From Lentisphaerota bacterium (GTDB lineage Bacteria; Verrucomicrobiota; Lentisphaeria; Oligosphaerales; JABHEG01), in the NCBI GenBank assembly GCA_018676675.1, contig JABHEG010000142.1:1-64000 (forward strand): DNA of 64,000 bases. Direction: 5' to 3'. Below the pieces are notes generated by a model, which had not been told where the DNA came from, made no database searches, and worked only from the letters and a program-made list of their open reading frames with translations. Shown here in pieces: positions 9,644 to 17,344 of the stretch. Position 1 is the first letter of the stretch. Each line of letters opens with the position of its first letter. The position numbers and the translations under genes are program-made.

Positions 9644-11032
9644 ATGACTGCACTGCACTACTCACTCATCGCCATCTGCGCCGCGGCTCTGCCTATTTCA
9701 GCGGGACAACCCCTACTCAAGACGGCGGACTGGCAATCACTGCCACTGCCGACTCCCCCTGCCCCCAAGACGATCACAGCCATCCCGTTCCTGACGGACC
9801 TTCCCACGGACGTGGATGCCATGGTGCAGCAGATCCGCTCAGAGGGTGTCAGCTTTGAGTTCGTGACGTACCCAAACGGTGGCCCTCCGAAGCTCCCGAG
9901 CACCGGGGCCCTCTGCTTCACACAAACGCACGTGGTCGCCGTGCTCGAAGGCAGGCAGACGCCAGGTTACGAATTGCTGGAACACGCCTTCCCGAAGGAA
10001 GATGCACACATCTGGGGCGACGACAATTTCGAGATCTTCGTCGACCCCTTCCTGAGTCGGACCGACTACATCCACTTTATCGTCAACCCACGCGGTGATG
10101 TCTTCGACCAGCGCTGCCTGATCAAGCGTGTGCCCGACCCCAAGGCGGCGGATCCGTCCGACACGATCACCAAGACCGTGCAGGACGCCACCTACAACTC
10201 GGGGGCAACCGTCCCGGTGATGAAAGAGCAGGACCGTTGGGCCGCTGTGTTCCAGCTCCCGTACACTGCTTTTGGCCTGGAAGCCCCGCCCGTCGGACAA
10301 GTGTGGGGCCTGAACGTCTGCCACACAAACCGAGAAAACGCCGAATTGAGTCAGTGGCAGGCAACACCCGGGGGACGGGGGTTCCACCAGCCGCTTCTCT
10401 TCAGGGCACTGCGTTTCGGCAAGCAGGTGTCCGGGCCAAAGGGCGTCATCAGCCTAGCCCACCTGGGCGGAGGGGGGAATCGAGCCGTTGCCGAGGTCAA
10501 CAACCCGCACCGTGCCGCGACGGTTACGTGGACGGCGGCCCTGACAGACACGGATGGGGAGACGATCAGTCGAGCCACGGGAGTGTTCGCCGCTCCCACC
10601 GGGAACTCAACTCACGGAGTGGACTTCCGCGCGCCCTTCAGTCTCCGCGGCCGGTGCCGGATTGCCATCGAACTGTCCACGGAGGGAAAGACGTTTGCCT
10701 ACTCGGTCCGAAACGTGGACGTAGGGCCAACGATCTCGCTGGCAATCCCATTGGACCAGATCTACACCACGGATTCCACGATCCTCGGGACGCTTCGTCT
10801 CGAACTCGGAGAGCTGGCCCTCGGCGGAATGGGTACGCCGATCGTTTTGGAGTTGGCGGGGGGAAGTCTCTCGCGCACGTCACGATTCACGCGCCCCCAA
10901 GGGAACATTCTGCAGCTCGGCCTTAACCCTCAGGGGCTCCCCCCCGGCAACTACACACTCCGAGCAACATACGGCAACATCGCGTCCTGTGAGCAGCGGT
11001 TCACCGTCATCCCTGCTCCCTTCGACTTCTGA
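9644..11032 (+). CDS. secreted CBM9-like carbohydrate-binding protein
   Basis: A 462-residue exported protein. Residues 1 to about 20 form a signal peptide. A family-9-type carbohydrate-binding domain (about 85-270) is recognisable from IWGDDNFEIFVDP, the aromatic strand YIHFIVNPRGDVFD, and the closing W-rich segment FQLPYTAFG...GQVWGLNVC. Two Ig-like beta domains fill the C-terminus. No catalytic motif is visible. ATG 9644 is preceded by AAGGAG at about 10 bases; the frame is open further upstream but overlaps the DUF4091 gene. Its TGA stop (11030-11032) overlaps the first bases of a degenerate palindromic repeat copy. Likely a binding partner for the glycosidase upstream. Confidence 0.85.
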   Translation: MTALHYSLIAICAAALPISAGQPLLKTADWQSLPLPTPPAPKTITAIPFLTDLPTDVDAMVQQIRSEGVSFEFVTYPNGGPPKLPSTGALCFTQTHVVAVLEGRQTPGYELLEHAFPKEDAHIWGDDNFEIFVDPFLSRTDYIHFIVNPRGDVFDQRCLIKRVPDPKAADPSDTITKTVQDATYNSGATVPVMKEQDRWAAVFQLPYTAFGLEAPPVGQVWGLNVCHTNRENAELSQWQATPGGRGFHQPLLFRALRFGKQVSGPKGVISLAHLGGGGNRAVAEVNNPHRAATVTWTAALTDTDGETISRATGVFAAPTGNSTHGVDFRAPFSLRGRCRIAIELSTEGKTFAYSVRNVDVGPTISLAIPLDQIYTTDSTILGTLRLELGELALGGMGTPIVLELAGGSLSRTSRFTRPQGNILQLGLNPQGLPPGNYTLRATYGNIASCEQRFTVIPAPFDF

Positions 11033-11192
11033 GTCGTTCGGGGACCGCTTACGTTGTACGAGGCCCGGTTCCGGCAGAGCCCTGACCAACGGGAGGGACC
11101 GCTTACGTTGTGCGCGGCTCGGACGGAGGGCACGACTGCCTGTCAGAGCCCTGACCAACGGGAGGGGACCGCTTACGTTGTGCGCGGCTCGG
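11031..11192. repeat. second cluster of the 47-bp palindromic repeat
   Basis: Same family as 1127-1312. Full copies are at 11077-11122 and 11146-11192, with a degenerate copy at 11031-11068 that starts inside the preceding stop codon. Units start GAGCCCTGACCAACGGGAGG and end GCGCGGCTCGG. The outer GAGCC/GGCTC pairing is intact. The inner arm now reads AACGG rather than AGCGG, so the inner stem is weaker than in the first cluster. It again lies between two convergent genes (11032 and 11296). Confidence 0.85.
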
Positions 11193-11295
11193 ACGGACGG
11201 AGGGGATCGCTTCTTCCCCTGGAGGCCGGTTTTCCCAAACCGGGGACAGCCGGTCAGGGATGACCGGGACTCCAAACCGGCCCGAGATGCTCCGG

Positions 11296-12924
11296 CTACT
11301 CTGTCTCGGGGTCGATCCGGAGTTCCAGCCAGATGATGCGCTGCCGTGCCCCTTCCTTCATCCCCACAGCAATCTCGTTGTACCCACGCTGCAGGGCCTC
11401 AATCGGCACACCGAAGCGGAGCAATCGCGGAGCAACCGCATCGGGATCTGTAATGGCTCCGTGTCTAGCTGGCTTGCGCTGCGCGGGAACGGGAACGTCC
11501 CCCTGCACGTCACAAGCGGTTCCGTTGACAGTCACGTTCAACGTGACTTTCTCGTAGCCGTCGGAATCTGCCAGTCCCACCCGCAGGCGACAGCTCCCCG
11601 CGCTCGGGGGCGGCCCAATGTGAAGCGCGAACGGGGCATCCCTCCCGGGTGCGATCTCCGCAGGCAGCGGGGGGCGGTAATCGGCCCCGGGAGGAACAGG
11701 ATCGTGGAACGTCAGGACATGGCGACGTGGCCCAAGCAGTGCCTTCTCACCACTACCGGCGACTCGAAGAAGGTCCCCCATGGTGCGGCCGCGGTCAACG
11801 CCATCCTCGACCGTCAAACTCGCGAGCTTCATGTCGGTCGGCCCGAAGTGGTTGAACAGGTAGATCGCATCCGCTCCCCGGTCGAGCATTGACGCCGTGA
11901 ATGCCCGAATCGGGGCCATCCCGGTCGCGGCCACAACCCCTCCACGCATCCCGCCAATCCACAGGTCCGTCCCAGGCACAATCGCGCAGCGACTGCCGTC
12001 GAGGGCATCCCGCCACTGCCCAATCGGCACATCAGGAAAACTCGGGCGCCACAGCGAACCGGGAATCAGGACATCAATCACCCCTTCTCGAGCCCAGGCC
12101 ACAGCATCCATCCCGAGCCCATCGGCGAACTCGGGAGTGGCGGGCACGCGCACGGCGACGCCAACCGGATGACCAAGGCGTTTGGCCGCCGCGTCGGCCT
12201 TCTCGCGGACCTCACGCATGAACCCCGTCAGTGCGGTCCGACCGGCCTCAAGCTCTCCGTTCCGGAAATGGTGAGGGAAACGCATCCAGTCCAGCTCAAC
12301 GCCATCAGTGTCCCAGCGCGACAGGACTTCCTCAATCAGGTCCATGTAAAGAGCTCTGACTTCAGCCCGGGTAAAATCAAAGCCATTGTGAAAGCCGGGT
12401 TTCGGGTCGTTCCTGAACTGAGGGTTCTCATTCCACAGCGGGTTCATCCGGTTGGGGTCTTCGTGGTAGTGCATGTCATTCATGCGCAGCGAAATCCATG
12501 GAGAGATCCCCTTCTCTCTCGAGCGGTCGACAAGCAGCGCAAAGACGTCATCCAGTCCCAGCTTGTGCAATTCATAGTACCGACGCGGCCAGCTGACCAC
12601 GTCAATATCAGGATTCGGCACATCCCAGTAGCTCGCCCATGCATCGCTGCGGTAGGCTGCGCGTTGGTAACAGACGTTCCAGAACACGTGCGATACACGT
12701 GTGCCCTCGTACTGATCCACCAAGCCGCGCAACGCGGATTCCGCCATCTCGCGTGTTGCCCCGGCCCCCAAAGGCTTCGGGAGTTTCAGATACCCAACGA
12801 TCGCGTCGGCCGCCTGGTTGACGATCAACGATCCCGATCCCACGTAGACAGGTGACTTATCCACGGTGTTCTCCCCAAAGCAACACAACCCGGCCAACAG
12901 TGCAGTGCTCGACAAACGTCTCAT
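11296..12924 (-). CDS. glycosyl hydrolase-like family 10 (GHL10-type) TIM-barrel protein
   Basis: A 542-residue protein. After a short hydrophobic leader (SSTALLAGLCC, possibly exported, no clean lipobox) comes a TIM barrel resembling putative glycosyl-hydrolase-like family 10: HVFWNVCYQ, ISPWISLRMND, and WDTDGVELDWMRFPHHF with Glu210 on the strand where these families carry an acidic residue. Later strands (DVLIPGSLW, AIVPGTDLW, DAIYLFNHFGP) complete the barrel. The C-terminal about 130 residues are a beta-sandwich (VTLNVTVNG...GYNEIAVGM). ATG 12924 is chosen because GGAG lies 8 bases before it; a GTG nine bases upstream is also in frame. It begins 18 bp after the DUF5989 stop, so it is probably the last gene of the carbamoyltransferase operon. 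Confidence 0.75.
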   Translation of the reverse strand: MRRLSSTALLAGLCCFGENTVDKSPVYVGSGSLIVNQAADAIVGYLKLPKPLGAGATREMAESALRGLVDQYEGTRVSHVFWNVCYQRAAYRSDAWASYWDVPNPDIDVVSWPRRYYELHKLGLDDVFALLVDRSREKGISPWISLRMNDMHYHEDPNRMNPLWNENPQFRNDPKPGFHNGFDFTRAEVRALYMDLIEEVLSRWDTDGVELDWMRFPHHFRNGELEAGRTALTGFMREVREKADAAAKRLGHPVGVAVRVPATPEFADGLGMDAVAWAREGVIDVLIPGSLWRPSFPDVPIGQWRDALDGSRCAIVPGTDLWIGGMRGGVVAATGMAPIRAFTASMLDRGADAIYLFNHFGPTDMKLASLTVEDGVDRGRTMGDLLRVAGSGEKALLGPRRHVLTFHDPVPPGADYRPPLPAEIAPGRDAPFALHIGPPPSAGSCRLRVGLADSDGYEKVTLNVTVNGTACDVQGDVPVPAQRKPARHGAITDPDAVAPRLLRFGVPIEALQRGYNEIAVGMKEGARQRIIWLELRIDPETE

Positions 12925-12942
12925 GGAACACACTCCATTGAG

Positions 12943-13146
12943 TCAAAACAGCCTGTAGATAAACGGAGCCACAGCGGGATTGCTCATGACGATCAGGACC
13001 CCAAGCATCAGGAGCACAATCAAGATCGGCACCAGCCAGAACTTCCGATTCTCCAGTAAGAACTCCCAAAGCTCTGTGAGGAACGAGGGATCGGAGGCGG
13101 CGTCCTCGAAGGCTGTCCGACTTTCGTTGTCAGGCTGTTCAGTCAT
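12943..13146 (-). CDS. DUF5989 family small membrane protein
   Basis: A 67-residue protein with one transmembrane helix (about 37-54, FWLVPILIVLLMLGVLIV), preceded by FLTELWEFLLENRK and followed by a short tail ending PFIYRLF. This pattern (LxExxxFLxxxKxFWLxPIxxxL, then SxxAPFIYxLF) is that of DUF5989 proteins, which are repeatedly found next to SxtJ-like proteins and NodU/CmcH carbamoyltransferases, exactly as here. The function is unknown; it may be a membrane anchor or scaffold. The open frame extends upstream to 13269, but ATG 13146 matches the usual family size. Spacing is 25 bp from SxtJ and 18 bp to the GH10-like gene. Confidence 0.85.
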   Translation of the reverse strand: MTEQPDNESRTAFEDAASDPSFLTELWEFLLENRKFWLVPILIVLLMLGVLIVMSNPAVAPFIYRLF

Positions 13147-13171
13147 CCACCATGCATCTCCATACGTGAAG

Positions 13172-13615
13172 TCAGTACTGGCGGTAGTAGCGCCAAGGCT
13201 TGTCCTCTGTCTGGTGCGGGATCCACATGCTCCGGTCCGCGTTCTTCCTCCGCAAACGCAGGGGATCACGTCCGCTCAGGCGCAGAAAAACAGCTGTGAT
13301 CAGGAAGACGGTGAAGTAGACCGCCGCCAGCAGGACGTTGGTGACAGCCATGCTGATCGTGCAGGCAAAGGCGAACCATCCGCCATGGATGGCCCGCCCA
13401 ATCGGGTAGGGAGCCACGACACAAACTCCGCCCAAAGCCGCAATGATGCAAGCGGTCACTTGCAGACTGGCCAGATGCCTCCATGGCGACAGCGACACCC
13501 GAATAGCACTGAAAAGCACAAGGGAGCCGAGGCCGCTGAACAAGAGTGATCGCCCGAACCGACGCAAAGCGCTCGGGTCTGGATGCCAGTCAATGCTCTG
13601 GAACGGATTAAACAT
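13172..13615 (-). CDS. SxtJ-like integral membrane protein
   Basis: A 147-residue protein with about four hydrophobic segments (about 25-45, 52-72, 80-100 and a longer C-terminal pair up to 112) and a basic, soluble C-terminus ending in WRYYRQY. N-terminal FNPFQSIDWHPDPSALRRFG and the C-terminal SGRDPLRLRR segment are typical of the SxtJ family, named from the saxitoxin cluster and usually paired with a carbamoyltransferase. It starts 2 bp after the carbamoyltransferase stop, so the two are translationally close-coupled. The biochemical role is not known for the family. Confidence 0.85.
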   Translation of the reverse strand: MFNPFQSIDWHPDPSALRRFGRSLLFSGLGSLVLFSAIRVSLSPWRHLASLQVTACIIAALGGVCVVAPYPIGRAIHGGWFAFACTISMAVTNVLLAAVYFTVFLITAVFLRLSGRDPLRLRRKNADRSMWIPHQTEDKPWRYYRQY

Positions 13616-13617
13616 AA

Positions 13618-15456
13618 TCAGTCAGGTTGGAACGCGTCCCGGTACGCTTGACTCACGGCTTCGGGGAGATCGGCCTGCTCCTTCTTGAGGAGTACAGCAT
13701 CCTCCAGGACGAGAGCGTCCATGTCCGTGTTGAGGAAGCATCTACAGGCGTCGTCCGGCGTGCCCACGATTGGTTCGCCACGAATGTTCAGGCTCGTGTT
13801 CACAATCAACGGTACCCCCGTCTGCTCATGGAACCGTTTCACCAGCCGATAGTAGCGCCCATGGCGCTCCTCATCAACCGTCTGAACACGAGCCGAGCAA
13901 TCCACATGAGTGATGGCAGGCACACTGGATCGCGCCACGGCAACACGCTTGGCCAAATCGCTCCCGGTGGAATCCTGCAACTCCGCTTCGCTCAACGCTC
14001 TGCGCTCCTGGGGGCAGACATCAGCGACAAACGTCATGTACGGCGACTCTCGGTCGAGATCAAAATAGTCGTTCACGTGTTCCCTGAGGACAGATGGCGC
14101 AAAGGGCCGGAACGACTCGCGGTACTTGATCTTCCGATTCAGACGCGACTGCATCTCTGCGCTCCGGGCATCGGCCAGGATGCTCCGACATCCCAACGCC
14201 CGTGGTCCGTATTCCATACGGCCCTGGAACCACCCCACTACGTTGCCTTCCGACAGCAGTTGCGAGACGACATCAAGAAGGTCCGTTTCTTCCGAATAAT
14301 GGTGGTAACTCATCCCCTCGCCATCAAGCAACGCACGGATTTCTGCCCTACCGAAGGCAGGGCCAAGCAGGCTCCCCCGCTGGGTATCACCGGCAGGATT
14401 GGCGCGTGTTTTGGCCAGCAGGTGGTGCCAGACGAACAGCGCGGCCCCAAGAGCTCCTCCCGCGTCGCCGGCAGCCGGCTGAACAAAGACATCATCGAAC
14501 ACACCGGATCGAAGAAGCTGTCCGTTGGCCACACAATTGAGGGCGACTCCACCGGCCAGGCAAAGCGTGTTCATTCCAGTCTGAGCCCGGGCAAAACGGC
14601 ACATCCGCAGCATGGCCTCCTCGATCACAACCTGCACGGAAGATGCCAGATCGAGGTGCCGCTGTTCCAGGGGGTCACTCGGATGCCGCGGCTTGCCCCC
14701 AAACAACCGATGGAAGCGTGAACTCGTCATCGTCAACCCCTGGCAGTAGTTGAAGTAGGCCATGTCCATCCACACCGAGCCGTCTTCATTGAGCCTCATC
14801 ACGTGCTCGAGGATCAGGTCGCGGTAAACGGGCTCGCCGTAGGGAGCCAACCCCATCAGTTTGTATTCCCCCGAGTTGACCCGGAAACCGCAGTAGTAAG
14901 TAAAGGCGGAATACAGGAGTCCGAGTGAATGCGGGAAGTGCTGCTCGCTGAGGATCTCCAACCGATTCCCACTGCCTCGGCCAATACTGGCCGTCGCCCA
15001 CTCCCCGACCCCATCGGCCGTGATGACCGCGGACTCCGCAAACGGGGAAGGGAAGAAAGCGCTGGCAGCGTGGGCCTCGTGGTGCTCAGTGAACACGAGT
15101 GGCCCCGCATAGCCTCCCAACCCCTTCCGGATCTTCCTCTTCAAGTGGAGCTTGTCCGTCAGCCACAACGGCATGGCGCGGCTGAAGGAGGAGAAACCGC
15201 GCGGCGCAAAGGCCAGGTAGGTCTCCAGGAGCCGATCAAACGTGCGCAGCGGCTTCTCGTAGAAGACGACATAGTCCAGGCTGTCAACGTCGATACCTGC
15301 TTGATCCAGGCAGTACTCAGCGGCACAGCGCGGGAATGACGCGTCGTGCTTGATCCGCGTGAAACGCTCTTCCTGGGCAGCCGCAACAATGCGGCCGTCA
15401 GACACGAGAGCGGAGGCCGAATCGTGATAGAACGCTGAGATTCCGAGAATATTCAT
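13618..15456 (-). CDS. NodU/CmcH-family O-carbamoyltransferase
   Basis: A 612-residue cytoplasmic enzyme of the carbamoyltransferase family, which makes carbamoyl-adenylate from carbamoyl phosphate and ATP and transfers it to a hydroxyl. The N-terminal Kae1/TsaD-like ASKHA fold has ISAFYHDSASAL (His11), the metal-binding TEHHEAHAASAF (His125, His126, His129) and LAGGVALNC. The C-terminal carbam_trans_C domain has GRMEYGPRALGCRSILAD and SFRPFAPSVL. Length matches the family. ATG 15456 (MNILGIS) is the family N-terminus; the open frame upstream is only translated repeat sequence. It forms a tight cluster with SxtJ and DUF5989. The acceptor is unknown: a glycan or surface polymer is plausible given the neighbouring SGNH hydrolase and sulfatase. 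Confidence 0.93.
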   Translation of the reverse strand: MNILGISAFYHDSASALVSDGRIVAAAQEERFTRIKHDASFPRCAAEYCLDQAGIDVDSLDYVVFYEKPLRTFDRLLETYLAFAPRGFSSFSRAMPLWLTDKLHLKRKIRKGLGGYAGPLVFTEHHEAHAASAFFPSPFAESAVITADGVGEWATASIGRGSGNRLEILSEQHFPHSLGLLYSAFTYYCGFRVNSGEYKLMGLAPYGEPVYRDLILEHVMRLNEDGSVWMDMAYFNYCQGLTMTSSRFHRLFGGKPRHPSDPLEQRHLDLASSVQVVIEEAMLRMCRFARAQTGMNTLCLAGGVALNCVANGQLLRSGVFDDVFVQPAAGDAGGALGAALFVWHHLLAKTRANPAGDTQRGSLLGPAFGRAEIRALLDGEGMSYHHYSEETDLLDVVSQLLSEGNVVGWFQGRMEYGPRALGCRSILADARSAEMQSRLNRKIKYRESFRPFAPSVLREHVNDYFDLDRESPYMTFVADVCPQERRALSEAELQDSTGSDLAKRVAVARSSVPAITHVDCSARVQTVDEERHGRYYRLVKRFHEQTGVPLIVNTSLNIRGEPIVGTPDDACRCFLNTDMDALVLEDAVLLKKEQADLPEAVSQAYRDAFQPD

Positions 15457-15537
15457 CTGCGGGAACGTATCCCCGGCACGTGGAGCAAGCCAGGCGGGGA
15501 GTGTTCCAATGGCCCGGAACTGCGAGACGGTTGCTTC

Positions 15538-15840
15538 AAGGCGGCACCGGGCATCCCTGCCCGGCGATTCAGTGGGAGGCAGGGATGCCTCCCGCAATGG
15601 GGCGGAACTCAGTAGCCTTTCAAAGTGGGAGGGGCTGCCACGCCCCGATCTTTGTCTCCAGACCAGAAACTAAGCAATCAGCGGGTGGCACCGCCTCCCA
15701 CGTTGACGCAGCCGCCTCGCAGGAGCGAGGTGCTTAAGTTTCGGGCGTTCGGATGCCTCCCGCTAGTCCAGAAGGCAGCCTAAAGGTGGCACCGGGCATT
15801 CCTGCCCGGTGATTCAGTGGGAGGCAGGGATGCCTCCCGC
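15538..15840. repeat. duplicated 58-bp double-hairpin repeat in an operon gap
   Basis: Two copies at 15538-15595 and 15783-15840 differ at only three of 58 positions. Each holds two perfect hairpins: CCGGGCA/TGCCCGG, and GGGAGGCA-GGGA-TGCCTCCC. The 187 bp between them contains further GC-rich inverted segments (for example around 15630-15646) and no gene. The copies lie in the 357-bp gap between the SGNH hydrolase and carbamoyltransferase genes. The right-hand copy supplies the SGNH stop codon (15814-15816) and its last residues. Confidence 0.85.
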
Positions 15841-17328
15841 CACTCCCGGACTCGCTGTCCCGAGCGCCCGTCCCTGGGTCCAGAAGCGCAAGCGCTCAGC
15901 ACGTTCCTCACCGCGTCTGAAATAGACGGCATCAAGCGACGCGAGGTGAGTGTTCCAGGACTGGCTCTTCGCCTGCTCCCACTCAGAGGCACGTGTGACG
16001 TACTGCTCCGAGGCCATCCAGTCCACGATGCTGTCAGCAATGATCTGGTGGCCTCGCATATTGGGATGGACATGATCCAGAAGCAGGGAATCGCCCCACA
16101 GGTCGTCTGGGTCCGCGGATGCCAGCAAACGGCGGGTGTCGATGAGTGGCGTCCCTGTCTCTTCGGCCGCGCGCCGCAACGCTGCGTAGATTGCAGCAGG
16201 AGCTCTGAGAGGACAGATATCCTCGTTCAGCGCACGTTCGAACTGATCCCGGCCTTCCGCGACCAGCCCAGCCTTCTGGTACGCCACACCGAGGTGGTAA
16301 TGGACGCCGGCATGGCGCGGGTTCAGGCGAGCGGCCTCCTCTAGAAACGCGCAACGACGAGGGGCGTCAGTCCATGGGGTGTCAGACGCAGACCGAACAA
16401 GCTCCTCGAACCGAGCAAGGTCCACCGAACTCAGGCCAGGCGTATGTTCAGACTTGAACGGCGGGCAACGGGACACATTGCGGGGAGGAAGGAGCGCCAG
16501 AACAGGCACGCCTCGGCTCCGAGCCAGCTTGAGCATTTGCCGAACCGAATAGTGTACGTGCGCCACAACGTCGTCTCGCCATGCGTCGTCCCGTACGTAA
16601 ACGTCCAGCCCCCGCCCCAGATCCAGTAGCGTGTTGACCTCGCCCGGCAGGTCAGCCCGGTCATCGGCTGCGATGCGTCTGTCCTGCCCCCAGCGCCCGG
16701 TGGCTTCACGCACAGCGACATAGAGGCGCACGTGCGAGGCAGCTCGGTGGAGGGTCCCAGCCACTCCTGAACCCAATGCCAGATGCCCATAGGTCCGTTG
16801 TTCCAGAAACTCGTTGTGTCCCGTGCAAAGCACGATGAGGTCCGGGTCCGCATCAAGAACCTCGTGCAGGATAACGGCCAGACGGTACGTGGCATAGGAT
16901 GCGCCGCCGCAGTTGATAACGTCCCAGTCAACCGTGGGATCGGCCGCGCCCAGCGCAAGCTCGAGCCACGTACTGAACGCCGTTTCCGGCGCGAAAGGGC
17001 GCCCCTGCACGGTCGATCCCCCCAGACAGAAGATCCTGAACGTGTTGGCCCCCTTGATCCTGGCAAAAGAGGCGGGCTGAAAAAAGCGCAGGCGGGAAGG
17101 AGCGATGGCGTAGCGGTCGCCGGTCTCGTTCAGCACGAAAAACGGGCTGCTTGCGTCCACAGACACGAAGGGGTCCAACGCCTCGCTGGCTTTGCCCTTT
17201 CCGGCGACGCGCAGAAGAAGCTCCGCAGCAATGAGAGGCAGTAGTCCCAGACCAATGCTCACCAAGCGAAGTCGCCACCGACGGCGAGACCGAGGCGCGT
17301 TTGGGACCGTCTGAGGAAGAATGCCCAA
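15814..17328 (-). CDS. membrane-anchored SGNH/GDSL hydrolase with TPR-like segment
   Basis: A 504-residue protein. A single N-terminal membrane helix (about 22-43) follows a very basic stretch (RSRRRWRLR), implying an anchored extracytoplasmic enzyme. The SGNH blocks are FCLGGSTVQG (nucleophile Ser105), the Gly in INCGGASY, the Asn in CTGHNEFLE, and DHVHPNMRGH near the C-terminus (Asp/His). A tetratricopeptide-like helical insert (LNPRHAGVHYHLGVAYQKAG) precedes the last block, as seen in SGNH proteins of this genomic context. Activity is probably esterase or deacetylase on a glycan. The start is TTG 17328, with AGGA upstream and 16 bp after the sulfatase stop; no better ATG precedes the helix. 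The final residues are encoded by the palindromic repeat. Confidence 0.85.
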   Translation of the reverse strand: MGILPQTVPNAPRSRRRWRLRLVSIGLGLLPLIAAELLLRVAGKGKASEALDPFVSVDASSPFFVLNETGDRYAIAPSRLRFFQPASFARIKGANTFRIFCLGGSTVQGRPFAPETAFSTWLELALGAADPTVDWDVINCGGASYATYRLAVILHEVLDADPDLIVLCTGHNEFLEQRTYGHLALGSGVAGTLHRAASHVRLYVAVREATGRWGQDRRIAADDRADLPGEVNTLLDLGRGLDVYVRDDAWRDDVVAHVHYSVRQMLKLARSRGVPVLALLPPRNVSRCPPFKSEHTPGLSSVDLARFEELVRSASDTPWTDAPRRCAFLEEAARLNPRHAGVHYHLGVAYQKAGLVAEGRDQFERALNEDICPLRAPAAIYAALRRAAEETGTPLIDTRRLLASADPDDLWGDSLLLDHVHPNMRGHQIIADSIVDWMASEQYVTRASEWEQAKSQSWNTHLASLDAVYFRRGEERAERLRFWTQGRALGTASPGVAGGIPASH

Positions 17329-17344
17329 AGGTGTTGATATCCTG

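Noticed and set aside
13627..14721. 364-residue plus-strand open frame
   Set aside because: Antisense to the carbamoyltransferase, whose motifs are intact.
15457..15597. N-terminal extension of the carbamoyltransferase
   Set aside because: The extra residues come from the palindromic repeat. The family N-terminus MNILGIS begins at 15456.
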